From the NCBI RefSeq assembly GCF_002210435.1, contig NZ_MZMV01000023.1:1-64000 (forward strand): a stretch of 64,000 bases of DNA. Direction: 5' to 3'. A model generated the notes under the pieces. It saw only the letters and a program-made list of their open reading frames with translations. It did not search any database and was not told the DNA's origin. This document shows, piece by piece, positions 33,132-42,224 of the stretch. The stretch comes from Micromonospora wenchangensis. GTDB lineage: Bacteria; Actinomycetota; Actinomycetes; Mycobacteriales; Micromonosporaceae. The position numbers were made by a program, and so were the translations under genes. Every line of letters begins with the position of its first letter. Positions within the stretch are counted from its first letter, which is position 1.

Positions 33132-33796
33132 CGGCGCACCCCGTGGACGTCGTCTCCACCGCCCCGTACGGCGCCGCCGCGGACCCGTACGACGCCGCCG
33201 GATGGCTGAGCGCGACGGCGCGGACCCTCTACGAGCGGGGCTGGATGCCGGGCACCTCGGGCAACGTCTCGGTCCGGTCCGGAGCCGACGCGGTCCTGAT
33301 CACCGCCAGTGGGCTGGGCAAGGGGCGGCTCACCTCCGCCGACACGGTGCTCGTCCGGGCCGACACCGGTGCGCCGGTACGACCCGGCTCGCCCCGACCC
33401 TCCGCCGAGACCTGCATCCACCTGGCCGTCTACCGGGCCTTCCCGATGGTCGGGGCGGTGGTGCACGCCCATCCGCCGTACGCGACCGCGCTGGCGAGCC
33501 GCAGGTACCGGGCCGGAGGCGGGCCGGTGCGCTTCACCGACCTGGAGTTGATCAAGGGGATGGGCCGGGCGTACCTGGACAGCGTCGAGATCCCCCTGTT
33601 CGCCAACTGGCGCGAGGTGCCCCGGATCGCGGCGGAGGTCGGTGACCACTTCGCCCACCCGGCGACCGACCCCGCACCCGCGCTGCTCATCACCCACCAC
33701 GGCGCGACCACCTGGGGAGCCGACCTGGCCGAGGCGAGCGACCGCCTCGAGTGCCTCGAAGCGCTCTGCCAGCTCGCCCTCCTCATCGGCGACTGA
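33128..33796 (+). CDS. mtnB: Methylthioribulose-1-phosphate dehydratase
   Basis: A 222-aa class II aldolase-fold enzyme: WMPGTSGNVSVRSG, VVHAHPPYATALA (two metal His) and LLITHHGATTWG (third His) are the zinc-binding and substrate signatures of MtnB. It dehydrates methylthioribulose-1-P to the diketone in the methionine salvage pathway. The ATG overlaps the MtnA-APRT stop by 4 bp. L-fuculose-phosphate aldolase has the same fold, but the neighbours settle the assignment. Confidence 0.92.
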   Translation: MTAHPVDVVSTAPYGAAADPYDAAGWLSATARTLYERGWMPGTSGNVSVRSGADAVLITASGLGKGRLTSADTVLVRADTGAPVRPGSPRPSAETCIHLAVYRAFPMVGAVVHAHPPYATALASRRYRAGGGPVRFTDLELIKGMGRAYLDSVEIPLFANWREVPRIAAEVGDHFAHPATDPAPALLITHHGATTWGADLAEASDRLECLEALCQLALLIGD

Positions 33797-33839
33797 CAGA
33801 CACCCATCGGACGCCAGCGACCCAGTGAGGGAGGACACC

Positions 33840-34424
33840 ATGACACTGCTGCAGATCATGCCCGACGACGACGCCCGGACGGTGCTGGAGCGCACCGACC
33901 GGCCCGACGAGATCCGTGAGGCCCTCAGCCCGCTCAACGTGGACTTCGAGCAGTGGGAACTCGATCGGAAGGTGGCCCCGGACGCCTCGCCCGACCACGT
34001 TCTCGCCGCCTACCGGGCGGAGGTGGACCGGATCTGCGACCAGGGCGGGTTCCGGCTCGTCGACGTCGTACGGATGAAGCCCGACGAGACCGACCCGCAG
34101 TGGCCGGACAAGGCCCGTGCGGCGCGGACGAAGTTCCTCTCGGAACACACCCACGACGAGGACGAGGTGCGGTTCTTCGTCGAAGGGTCCGGCTGCTTCT
34201 ACCTGCACGTGGGCGCGAAGGTGTACGCGGTGGTGTGCGAGGCGGGCGACCTGCTCTGGGTGCCGCGGGGCACGTCACACTGGTTCGACATGGGTGACCG
34301 CCCGGAGTTCACCGCCATCCGGTTCTTCGAGGAGGAGGACGGCTGGATCGGCAACTTCTCGCCGGACAGCATCGCCAGCGGGTTCCCCAGCCTCGACGAG
34401 CTGCGCACGGCCCGGCTGCCATGA
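33840..34424 (+). CDS. mtnD: Acireductone dioxygenase (ARD)
   Basis: A 194-aa cupin. The metal site is FLSEHTHDEDEVRFFVEGSG (H-x-H-x4-E) with the fourth ligand in GTSHWFDMG. ARD oxidises the acireductone to 2-keto-4-methylthiobutyrate and formate when iron is bound. GGGAGGA lies before the ATG. It is the only mtn gene here with a gap (43 bp) before it. It ends in a 4-bp overlap with mtnC. Confidence 0.93.
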   Translation: MTLLQIMPDDDARTVLERTDRPDEIREALSPLNVDFEQWELDRKVAPDASPDHVLAAYRAEVDRICDQGGFRLVDVVRMKPDETDPQWPDKARAARTKFLSEHTHDEDEVRFFVEGSGCFYLHVGAKVYAVVCEAGDLLWVPRGTSHWFDMGDRPEFTAIRFFEEEDGWIGNFSPDSIASGFPSLDELRTARLP

Positions 34425-35155
34425 GCCGCGCCGTCGTCCTCGACGTGGAGGGCACCACCAGCTCGATCGGCTACGTGCACGACCAGTTGTTCCCGTACGC
34501 GTCACGGGTGTTGGGGTCCTGGGTGGCGACCCACGGCGGCGAGCCGGCGGTCGCCGACGCGCTGCGGTCCGCGGCCAGGATCGCCGACCGGCCGGATGCC
34601 GGCCGGGACGAGATCGTCGACATCCTGCGGGACTGGATCCGGCGGGACGCCAAGGTCGCGCCCCTGAAGACCATCCAGGGGCTGATCTGGCAGGACGCCC
34701 TCGCTGGCGGCGCGCTCGTGTCACACGTGTACGACGACGTGCCACGGGCGCTGCGGGCGTGGACGGCGCGGGGGTGGACCGTGCACATCTTCTCGTCCGG
34801 GTCGGTGGCCGCGCAGCGGGCGTGGTTCCGGCACAGCCCGCACGGTGACCTGCTGCCGTACCTCACCGGGTTCTTCGACCTGGACAACGGCGGCGCCAAG
34901 CGGGAACCGGACTCGTACCGTTCGATCGCCCGGTCGATCGGCACCGACCCGGCCTCGATCGTGTTCCTGTCCGACGTGGCCGCCGAGCTGGACGCGGCCC
35001 GGACGGCGGGCTGGCACACCGTCGCGGTCCAGCGGGACGACACGCCGCCGGTGGGCGGCGACCACGCGGTCGTCACCACCTTCGACCAGCTTGACCTGCG
35101 GGACGACCTGACCGGCGGGCCCGCCGCGCGGTCGGTTGCCGGGGGGCCGCGATGA
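34421..35155 (+). CDS. mtnC: 2,3-diketo-5-methylthiopentyl-1-phosphate enolase-phosphatase (E1)
   Basis: A 244-aa HAD-superfamily enzyme: the N-terminal VVLDVEGTTSSIGYVHDQLFPYA is the MtnC/MasA form of motif I (DxEGT), with HIFSSGSVAAQ (motif II) and FFDLDNGGAKREPDSY (motif III Lys). It enolises and dephosphorylates the diketone product of MtnB. It lies between mtnD and the aminotransferase with ATGA overlaps at both ends. Confidence 0.93.
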   Translation: MSRAVVLDVEGTTSSIGYVHDQLFPYASRVLGSWVATHGGEPAVADALRSAARIADRPDAGRDEIVDILRDWIRRDAKVAPLKTIQGLIWQDALAGGALVSHVYDDVPRALRAWTARGWTVHIFSSGSVAAQRAWFRHSPHGDLLPYLTGFFDLDNGGAKREPDSYRSIARSIGTDPASIVFLSDVAAELDAARTAGWHTVAVQRDDTPPVGGDHAVVTTFDQLDLRDDLTGGPAARSVAGGPR

Positions 35156-36351
35156 TCCGGCCACCCGCCTGCCCGACCGACACCGGCAGCGGCTCGGGCA
35201 CGACGATCTTCACCGAGATGACCGCCCTGGCCCAGCGGACCGGGGCGGTCAACCTCGGGCAGGGCTTCCCGGACACCGACGGCCCGCCGGCCATGCTGGA
35301 GGCGGCCCGGACCGCCATCGCGGCGGGCGCGAACCAGTACCCGCCGCTGGCCGGGCTCCCCGAACTGCGGGAGGCGATCGTCGCCCAGCGGGCCCTGCGC
35401 TACGGCACCCACTACGACCCGGACACCGAGGTCCTGGTGACGACGGGAGCGACCGAGGCCCTGGCGGCGGCCCTGCTGGCACACTGCGCGCCGGACGACG
35501 AGGTAATCGTCTTCGAGCCGTACTACGACTCGTATGCCGCCAGCATCGCCCTGGCGCGGGGTCGGCGACGGGTCGTACCGATGCGTCCCGACGCCACCGG
35601 CCGGTTCGGGTTCGACCCCGACGACCTGTCGGCCGCGGTCTCGCGCCGCTCCCGGGTACTGCTGCTGAACAGTCCGCACAACCCCACCGGCACGATATTC
35701 AACGCCGAGGAGCTGGCCGCCATCGCCACCTGCTGCCGGCGCAACGACCTGGTCGCCGTCACCGACGAGGTCTACGAGTATCTGACCTACGACGGTGCCG
35801 TGCACACCCCGCTCGCCACCCTGCCGGGGATGCGGGAACGGACGCTGTCCGTCTCGTCGGCGGGCAAGACGTTCAGCGCCACCGGGTGGAAGGTCGGCTG
35901 GGTGTGCGGTCCAGCCCATCTGGTCGAGCCGGTCCGGCGGGTCAAGCAGTACCTGACCTTCGCCTCGGGCACCGCCTTCCAGGTCGCGGTGGCGCAGGCG
36001 CTCGCAACCCAGCAGCCCTGGGTGCGGGCCCAGGCGGCGCGGTTGCAGGCCAACCGGGACCGGTTGCGGACCGGTCTGGTGGCCACCGGTCTGACCCCGT
36101 ACGTATGCCAGGGAACGTACTTCCTCCAGGCCGACATCCGACCCCTCGGTGTGGCGGACGGCATCCGCTTCTGCCGGGAGCTGCCGCACCGGGTCGGGGT
36201 CGCCGCGATCCCCAGCGCCGTGTTCTACGACGACCCCGCCGACGGGCTGCCGATCGTCCGCTTCGTGTTCTGCAAGGAGCCGCAGGTGTTGGACGAGGCG
36301 GCGCGCAGACTGGCCGACCTCACAACGCCGTACCACCAGGAGGCATTATGA
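35152..36351 (+). CDS. PLP aminotransferase, MtnE-like (KMTB to methionine)
   Basis: A 399-aa fold-type I aminotransferase of the YbdL/kynurenine-aminotransferase subgroup: VNLGQGFPDTDGPPAM, LVTTGATEALAAALL, NSPHNPTGTIFNAEEL, VTDEVYEYLTYDG and the PLP Lys in VSSAGKTFSATGWKVGW. YbdL-type enzymes prefer methionine, which suits the last salvage step, amination of 2-keto-4-methylthiobutyrate. ACC synthases share the fold, but nothing marks this protein as one. ATGA overlaps join it to mtnC and mtnP. Confidence 0.87.
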   Translation: MIRPPACPTDTGSGSGTTIFTEMTALAQRTGAVNLGQGFPDTDGPPAMLEAARTAIAAGANQYPPLAGLPELREAIVAQRALRYGTHYDPDTEVLVTTGATEALAAALLAHCAPDDEVIVFEPYYDSYAASIALARGRRRVVPMRPDATGRFGFDPDDLSAAVSRRSRVLLLNSPHNPTGTIFNAEELAAIATCCRRNDLVAVTDEVYEYLTYDGAVHTPLATLPGMRERTLSVSSAGKTFSATGWKVGWVCGPAHLVEPVRRVKQYLTFASGTAFQVAVAQALATQQPWVRAQAARLQANRDRLRTGLVATGLTPYVCQGTYFLQADIRPLGVADGIRFCRELPHRVGVAAIPSAVFYDDPADGLPIVRFVFCKEPQVLDEAARRLADLTTPYHQEAL

Positions 36352-37157
36352 CCACGCAGGCACGGCCCGACGTCGGGATCGTCGGCGGCACCGGGTTCTA
36401 CGCGCTGCTCGCGGAGAGCGAACAGATAACGGTCGACACCCCGTTCGGCCCACCGAGCGGTCCGGTGACGGTGGGCGACGTGGGCGGCAGGACGGTCGCC
36501 TTCCTCGCCCGGCACGGCGCCGACCACCGGTTCCCCCCACACAGGATCAACTATCGTGCCAACATCTGGGCGCTGCGCGCCGTCGGGGTACGTCAGGTCC
36601 TCGCGCCCTGTGCCGTCGGCTCGCTCCTGCCCGAACTCGGGCCGGGCAGCCTGGTGGTGCCGGACCAGATCGTGGACCGTACCTCCGGACGGCAGCGGAC
36701 CTACTACGACTCGGGCGCGGTGCACGTCTCGTTCGCCGATCCGTACTGCCCCGTCGGTCGGGAGACCGTGCTGAAGACCGCCCACGAGCACGGCAGCCCG
36801 GTGACCGACGGAGGGACCACCGTGGTGATCGACGGGCCGCGCTTCTCCAGCCGGGCCGAATCGCGGTGGTACGCCGGGCAGGGATGGTCGCTGGTCAACA
36901 TGACCGGCCAACCCGAGGCGGGCCTGGCCCGGGAACTCGCCCTGTGCTACACCTCCATCGCCCTGGTGACCGACCTGGACGCCGGCCTCACCCCCGGCGA
37001 CGAGGTCCAGCAGCAGGACGTCTTCCAGGTCTTCGCCGAGAACGTCGAACGGTTGCGGGCCCTCCTGCTCCGGGTGGTCGCCGCGCTGCCCCGGAAGCCC
37101 GCCTGCCGGTGCGGTGCGACGCTGGAGGGCATCGATCTACCGTCCGAGCCGGCATGA
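36348..37157 (+). CDS. mtnP: S-methyl-5'-thioadenosine phosphorylase
   Basis: A 269-aa nucleoside phosphorylase: VGIVGGTGFYALL, FLARHGADHRFPPHRINYRANIWALRAVG, GPRFSSRAESRWYAGQGWSLVNMTGQPEA and VTDLDAGLTPGDEV, read in pieces. The NMTGQPEA region is the purine-nucleoside phosphorylase site. It converts MTA to adenine and methylthioribose-1-P, the entry reaction for the operon. Bacterial PNP-family members may also use inosine; context favours MTA. AGGAGGC lies before the ATG. Confidence 0.91.
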   Translation: MTTQARPDVGIVGGTGFYALLAESEQITVDTPFGPPSGPVTVGDVGGRTVAFLARHGADHRFPPHRINYRANIWALRAVGVRQVLAPCAVGSLLPELGPGSLVVPDQIVDRTSGRQRTYYDSGAVHVSFADPYCPVGRETVLKTAHEHGSPVTDGGTTVVIDGPRFSSRAESRWYAGQGWSLVNMTGQPEAGLARELALCYTSIALVTDLDAGLTPGDEVQQQDVFQVFAENVERLRALLLRVVAALPRKPACRCGATLEGIDLPSEPA

Positions 37158-38665
37158 GCGGACAACCGGGGTCCGACCTGCTGGCCCGTCTGGAACGGCT
37201 GCCGCTCTCCCGCCCACACCTGACCCTGCTCGCCATGGGTGGCCTCGGGCTCACCTTCGACGGCCTCGACGTCGCCACAGTCGCCTTCGTCCTGCCCTCG
37301 GTCACCGAGGAGTGGCAGCTCAGCAGCGGCCAGACCGGTCTGGTCGGAAGTTCCACGCTCATCGGTTTCTTCTTCGGTGCCCTCGGTGCCGGCATCATCG
37401 CCGACCGGATCGGCAGGCGTCGGGTGATGATGTGGGCGCTGGCCGTGTTCTGCCTGGCCACCCTGGTCGCGGCGGTCTCTCCCAGCTGGGAGTTCTTCTT
37501 CCTGGCCCGGTTGGTCGCCGGCATCGGCACCGGGGCCGAGTCGGCGATCATCCCGGCGTTCCTCTCCGAGTTCGTCCCCGGACGGCTCCGTGGCCGGTTC
37601 ATCGGTGCGCTCGCCGGCTTCTTCTCCTTCGGGTACGTCGGTGCCGCTCTGCTGGCCCGGTGGATCGTCCCGATGGGGCCGGAGGGATGGCGGGTGCTCC
37701 ACGTGGTCGCGACCGTGCCCATCGTCCTGTTGCTGTGGTGGCGTCGGTCCGTGCCGGAGTCACCCCGGTTCCTGCTCGCCCGGGGGCGGACCGACGAGGC
37801 CCGCGCCGTGGTCGAGACGATCGAACGGCAGGCAGCGCGGTCGGCCGCCACCCGGCCGCCCTCCCCCGCCGCCCCGTCACCCACCGTCACCCCGGCCGAC
37901 CCCGCACCGGGTACCGCACCGCCCCCGCGGGTCGGCATCGGCGGACTGTGGCGACGGGACCTGGCCGGCCGGACCGCCGTCCTGTGGGTCCTCTGGGTGG
38001 TGATCACGTTCTCGTTCTACGGCTTCTTCACCTTCATACCGACCCTGCTGTACGCGGACGGGCTCACCATCGCGAAGAGCTTCACCTACTCGATCGTGAT
38101 CTACCTGGCCCAGATCCCCGGCTACTACTCCGCCGCCGCGCTCAACGACCTGCTGGACCGCAAGTGGACGATCGCGCTGTACCTCGGCGGCGGTTCGGTG
38201 GCCGCGTACCTGCTGTCCGGGTCGGACATCTCCGCGCAGGTGATGATCTTCGGCGGACTGCTCTCCTTCTTCATGAACGGGGTCTACGCCGCGATCTACG
38301 CGTACACCCCCGAGCTGTACCCGACCGCGGTCCGGGCGCGGGGCATGGGCACCGCGTCGGCGGTCGGCCGCATCGGCGGGATCTCCGCGCCGATCCTGAT
38401 CGGGACGACCTATCCGGTCATCGGTTTCGACGGTGTCTTCCTGGTCACCACGGGAGTGCTCGCCGTCGGTGTGGTGGTGGTCCTGGCCTTCGGGGTGTCC
38501 ACCAGCGGGCGGGCGCTGGAGGAGATCAGCGACAGCGGGTCGGCGACCGTACCCGCGCCGGACGGGCCGGCACCGGTGGTCCCCGGCAACCGGACCGTGA
38601 CCGGTGCACGCGGCCCCGTCGCTGTCGGCAGAGAGGGAAGGAGTCCCCGTGTCGACCCGAGCTGA
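37154..38665 (+). CDS. MFS transporter
   Basis: A 503-aa major-facilitator protein with twelve helices. GFFFGALGAGIIADRIGRRRVMMWAL is the loop 2-3 motif, and the central cytoplasmic loop is long and Pro-rich (about 230-270). The layout (PESPRFLLARG, YTPELYPTAVRARGMGTASAVGRIGG) is that of the aromatic-acid/sugar symporter (AAHS/SV2-like) subgroup. It is coupled to mtnP by ATGA, so it should import a precursor or export a product of the pathway. The substrate is unknown. Confidence 0.86.
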   Translation: MSGQPGSDLLARLERLPLSRPHLTLLAMGGLGLTFDGLDVATVAFVLPSVTEEWQLSSGQTGLVGSSTLIGFFFGALGAGIIADRIGRRRVMMWALAVFCLATLVAAVSPSWEFFFLARLVAGIGTGAESAIIPAFLSEFVPGRLRGRFIGALAGFFSFGYVGAALLARWIVPMGPEGWRVLHVVATVPIVLLLWWRRSVPESPRFLLARGRTDEARAVVETIERQAARSAATRPPSPAAPSPTVTPADPAPGTAPPPRVGIGGLWRRDLAGRTAVLWVLWVVITFSFYGFFTFIPTLLYADGLTIAKSFTYSIVIYLAQIPGYYSAAALNDLLDRKWTIALYLGGGSVAAYLLSGSDISAQVMIFGGLLSFFMNGVYAAIYAYTPELYPTAVRARGMGTASAVGRIGGISAPILIGTTYPVIGFDGVFLVTTGVLAVGVVVVLAFGVSTSGRALEEISDSGSATVPAPDGPAPVVPGNRTVTGARGPVAVGREGRSPRVDPS

Positions 38666-39899
38666 CCGGAGGACCTGGCTGCTGGTCAACGCGACCGTGC
38701 TGGACCCGGTCGCCGGCACCCTGACGCCGGACCGTCATGTCCTGGTCGTCGACGGGCTGATCGCCGAGGTGGGCGGTGCCGAGGTGCGGCACGGGCAGGC
38801 GCCGGTGGTGGACCTGGAGGGGGCCACCCTGATGCCCGGACTCATCGACGGCCACGTGCACGTCACGGCGGCCACGGCCGACCTGTCCGCGCTGCCGGAC
38901 CTGTCGCACTACTACGTGGGGGCCCACGCGTCCCGGGCGCTGCACGACATGCTGACGCGCGGCTTCACGACGGTCCGCGACTGCGGCGGCGCGGACCACG
39001 GCCTCGCCGACGCCATCGCCGATGGCCTCGTCACCGGGCCCCGGCTGTTCTTCGCCGGCAAGGCGCTCTCCCAGACCGGGGGCCACGGCGACGTACGACG
39101 TCCCGGCCGCAACGTCAGGACCGTCCCGTACTGCTGCCCCGACTTCGGCCGGGTGTGCGACGGCGTCGCGGAGTGCCGCCGCGCGGCCCGCGACGAACTT
39201 CGCAAGGGGGCGCACCACATCAAGATCATGCTGGGTGGCGGGGTCACCTCGCCGACCGACCGGATCGACGCCACCCAGTTCGCACTGGACGAGATCACCG
39301 CCATCGTGGCCGAGGCCCGCGCGGCGGGGCGGTACGTCGCCGGCCACGCGTACACGGCGGAGGCGATCAACCGAGGGCTGCAGTGCGGGGTACGGAGCAT
39401 CGAACACGGCAACCTGCTCGACGACAGCAGCGTCGCACTGTTCCGTGCCACCGGGGCCTATCTGGTCCCCACCCTGGTCACCTACCAGGCCATCGCCCGG
39501 GACGGCCGGGCCGCCGGCATACCGGAGCACGTCCACCGCAAGGTGTACGACGTGCTCGACGCGGGCCTGGGAGCGTTGGAGACCGCGCACCGGGGCGGCG
39601 TCAACATCGTCTTCGGCACCGACCTGCTGGGTGGGATGCAGCGCCACCAGCTCGACGAGTTCCAGTTGCGGCGGGAGGTGTTGAGCCCGCTCGACATCAT
39701 CCGCTCGGCCACCTCCACCGCCGCCGCGATGCTCGGTGCGGAGGGCACCCTGGGGGTGATCGCGCCGGGTGCGCACGCCGACCTGATCGCGACGGACGGC
39801 AATCCGCTGGAGCGCCTGGGGGTGCTCGCCGAGCCGGCCAAGTACCGCCGGTTGCTCATGCTGGCGGGGCGGTTGCTGGCCGGACCACAGGCCGGCTGA
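38649..39899 (+). CDS. Amidohydrolase-superfamily protein (Xaa-Pro dipeptidase/imidazolonepropionase-like)
   Basis: A 416-aa metal-dependent amidohydrolase: MPGLIDGHVHVTAA (metal HxH), AHHIKIMLGGGVTSPTDRI (carboxylated Lys), AGHAYTAEAI (His), SIEHGNLLDD (His) and VFGTDLLGG (Asp). This ligand set matches the binuclear subgroup whose characterised members cleave L-Xaa-Pro dipeptides or N-acyl amino acids. GTG 38649 follows GGGAAGGAG; it overlaps the MFS gene by 17 bp. As the last operon gene it may process or degrade a product with a small cyclic amino acid; this is inference. Confidence 0.82.
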   Translation: MSTRADRRTWLLVNATVLDPVAGTLTPDRHVLVVDGLIAEVGGAEVRHGQAPVVDLEGATLMPGLIDGHVHVTAATADLSALPDLSHYYVGAHASRALHDMLTRGFTTVRDCGGADHGLADAIADGLVTGPRLFFAGKALSQTGGHGDVRRPGRNVRTVPYCCPDFGRVCDGVAECRRAARDELRKGAHHIKIMLGGGVTSPTDRIDATQFALDEITAIVAEARAAGRYVAGHAYTAEAINRGLQCGVRSIEHGNLLDDSSVALFRATGAYLVPTLVTYQAIARDGRAAGIPEHVHRKVYDVLDAGLGALETAHRGGVNIVFGTDLLGGMQRHQLDEFQLRREVLSPLDIIRSATSTAAAMLGAEGTLGVIAPGAHADLIATDGNPLERLGVLAEPAKYRRLLMLAGRLLAGPQAG

Positions 39900-40051
39900 G
39901 CAGGGCGGAACCTGCCAGGGGCCGGTGGATCCGGAGGTGGCGTGCAGGCGCTCGGCCGGGTCGGCGGGGAGCCGGCGCGGCACCGGCCTGGTGCCGCGGG
40001 CGAAGGGACGGCGCAACGTCACCGGCCAGCCGCAACCCGATCGCCAGGGGC

Positions 40052-41230
40052 CTACGCCCGGTCGGCGTTCCGGGGCGTGGTGGCTTCGGCGGCAGCGAGT
40101 TGGCGGACCCGGGCCACCTGCGGCGAGCTGGTGAACTGCCGGGCCACCTGGGCCAGCCAGGCGCTCTCCGAGGCCAGCGAGGCGTCCACGTCCTGGAACG
40201 GGTGCTCGGCACGGTAGTCCCGGCCGTGCGCGTGACCGACGAGGGCGGCGGCGATCACCGCCGCTTCCACGGTGGCCGGGTCCGCCGCCGGGTCGACCCA
40301 GCGGGGCACGTCCGGATGGGCGTAGGGACGCAGCGTCAACTGCGCGTCGCGGATCTCGATCACCCGCCGGTAGAGCGCGAACTCCGCGCCGGGCAACGGC
40401 CGGCCGCCGCTGGTGTTGAGGGCGATCTGCGGCAGCGCGGCCCGCAGCGCCCGCCAGAGCGGGTCGATCCGGCGCAGCCGGCGTAGCGCACGCAGCCACC
40501 GCAGTGGCGCGGTGATCCGGTCGCCCCAGGCGGTCAGGGTCGCCCCGATCAGCCAGAGCAGCATGCAGACCGAGCCCAGGGTGGCGCCGACCGGCAGCGT
40601 GGTGGCCAGGGACCGGCCGGTGAGGAGGGTGACCACCGGCCGGACCCCGGACCAGGCCGCCCAGACGATGCCCAGCGCGGTGCCGGTGACCACGAAGCTG
40701 AGCCCGGTCCGCAGTACGCCGGCCGCCACGTGCCGCAGGTAGCCGCCCACGCTGGTGATGAAGGTGACCAGGCAGACCGCGATGTAGCTGAAGAAGACCA
40801 CGAGGTAGCCGACGACGACCGGATCCCGTGAGTACGCGTTGACGAAGTTCAGGGTGAAGGTGGTGTCGGCGTTCGCCAGCAGCACCGCCATCACCAGGAC
40901 CGCGCCGACCAGCAGGGCACCGTGCCGGCGCAGCCAGCGCCGGGTGCCGGCCGGGCGGGCGATGCTCTGACCGAGCGCGCCGAGGAAGTACGCGGCGAGC
41001 ATCTCCAGGCCGTTGCCGAGCAGCCGGCTGAGGTTCGGCACCGGCTCGACGTGGCTGAGCGCGATCAGGACCGGGTGGGCCATCACCGCCAGGCCGAGGC
41101 CGATGCAGAGGAAGAAGGCGGAGAGGTAGCGGGTACCGGCGGCACGTCGACGGCCGGGCACCGGGAGGAGTTTGTAGGCGGCGACCACGACGGCGAGCGC
41201 CAGGGCGGTGAAGTTGAGCCAGGTCAGCAT
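40052..41230 (-). CDS. MAB_1171c-like membrane protein
   Basis: A 392-aa protein with about eight N-terminal hydrophobic helices (WLNFTALALAVVVAAYKLLP at the start) and a cytoplasmic tail of about 160 residues with Arg-rich helices. It fits the MAB_1171c family of putative transporters that sits beside XRE and ImmA/IrrE genes in actinomycetes. It lies 15 bp after the ImmA-like gene in one operon. The transported substrate is unknown. Confidence 0.72.
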   Translation of the reverse strand: MLTWLNFTALALAVVVAAYKLLPVPGRRRAAGTRYLSAFFLCIGLGLAVMAHPVLIALSHVEPVPNLSRLLGNGLEMLAAYFLGALGQSIARPAGTRRWLRRHGALLVGAVLVMAVLLANADTTFTLNFVNAYSRDPVVVGYLVVFFSYIAVCLVTFITSVGGYLRHVAAGVLRTGLSFVVTGTALGIVWAAWSGVRPVVTLLTGRSLATTLPVGATLGSVCMLLWLIGATLTAWGDRITAPLRWLRALRRLRRIDPLWRALRAALPQIALNTSGGRPLPGAEFALYRRVIEIRDAQLTLRPYAHPDVPRWVDPAADPATVEAAVIAAALVGHAHGRDYRAEHPFQDVDASLASESAWLAQVARQFTSSPQVARVRQLAAAEATTPRNADRA

Positions 41231-41245
41231 GGTGCCCGGCCCTGG

Positions 41246-41758
41246 TCAGCCGGTGTCGAAGATCGAGCCGAGTCGGGCCAGCCCGTCGGCGACCTCGGGG
41301 GTGACCGGGCCGGCGTCGCCGGTCGGGCCCCGGCGGGCGCGGTGGGCGATCATCGAGGCGACCAGTTCGGCCTCCTGCTCCTGGGCGGCCGAGTAGTCGG
41401 AACGGCCGAGTACCCGGCGGACCAGGTCGGTGGAGAGGTTCGGCAGCAGCAGGGCGGGCAGGTCGGCCAGCGAGCGGTCGTCGACGTGGCCGCAGAGCAG
41501 GTGCCCGACCTCGTGCAGCAGGATGTGCTCCTGGTGCAGCCGGGTGGTGCTGGTGGCGTAGAAGAGGTAGTCGGCCTGGTCGGTGGCGACCAGTGCACCG
41601 CACTGGCTGGCTCCACCGGGCATCGGCACCAGCTCGACCGGTCGGCCCCGCTGGTGGGCCAACGCGTCGACGAACCGGGTCGGCTCGAACGGCGTCGGGA
41701 TCGACAGCGCGTCGACGATCCGCTGGCACCGACGCCACATGCCCCGATCAACCGCCAT
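41246..41758 (-). CDS. ImmA/IrrE-like metallopeptidase domain protein
   Basis: A 170-aa protein with a zinc-peptidase motif LLHEVGHLLCGHV (HExxH-type) and a later acidic helix QEQEAELVASMIA carrying the third ligand, as in ImmA/IrrE. Family members cleave partner XRE repressors in response to DNA damage or mobile-element signals. Its start overlaps the XRE gene by 11 bp. I infer that it acts on that XRE protein. Confidence 0.82.
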   Translation of the reverse strand: MAVDRGMWRRCQRIVDALSIPTPFEPTRFVDALAHQRGRPVELVPMPGGASQCGALVATDQADYLFYATSTTRLHQEHILLHEVGHLLCGHVDDRSLADLPALLLPNLSTDLVRRVLGRSDYSAAQEQEAELVASMIAHRARRGPTGDAGPVTPEVADGLARLGSIFDTG

Positions 41759-42224
41759 CGTGCCCCACCTGCCCGCCGGTGCCGGGCTCGGGCAGTGGCG
41801 CGCCGGTCGACCCGGCGCGGCGTGCCTCCCGCCGCCCGATGGCTTCGATCATGTCGCTGATGGTGTCCAGCCCCTCCGGGGAGAGGGTGACCGCACGCAG
41901 CGCGATCTGCCGGACGGCGCTGTCGCGCAGCGCGCCGAGCAGCTCCAGTTCCTCGACGATCCGCGCGCTCTGCTCGTCGTCGAAGAAGTACGCCGCCGGC
42001 ACCTGGAAGAACTGGGCGAGGGCCTCCAGGTGCCGCTTGGTGGGGTTGGTCCGCCGGCCGTTGCGCAACTGCCAGAGGTACGTGGTGGAGAAGCTCTCCC
42101 CGGTGGCCGCGCGGCAGGCGGTGGCCACCTCCTCGTTGCGGTACTGCTCCCGGTCGGGGCGGCGGACCACCTCGAAGAGTCGGTTGATCTTCTCGGCGAG
42201 GGTGCCCGTGCCCGGGTGGTCCAT
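41748..42224 (-). CDS. XRE-family transcriptional regulator
   Basis: A 158-aa protein with an N-terminal HTH (NEEVATACRAATGESFSTTYLWQLRNGRRTNPTKRHLEALAQFFQVPAAYFFDDE, read in pieces) of the EspR/SinR-like XRE type and a helical C-terminal oligomerisation region. The leader GGGGAGGGG precedes ATG 42224. It is transcribed away from the two-peptide cluster across 161 bp and is the likely regulator of that cluster. Confidence 0.85.
   Translation of the reverse strand: MDHPGTGTLAEKINRLFEVVRRPDREQYRNEEVATACRAATGESFSTTYLWQLRNGRRTNPTKRHLEALAQFFQVPAAYFFDDEQSARIVEELELLGALRDSAVRQIALRAVTLSPEGLDTISDMIEAIGRREARRAGSTGAPLPEPGTGGQVGHDGG

Noticed and set aside
35152-36351. The aminotransferase as an ACC synthase making the MTA
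   Set aside because: The sequence follows the YbdL/kynurenine aminotransferase pattern, and its position inside the mtn series fits the final transamination; no ACC-synthase-specific mark was seen.
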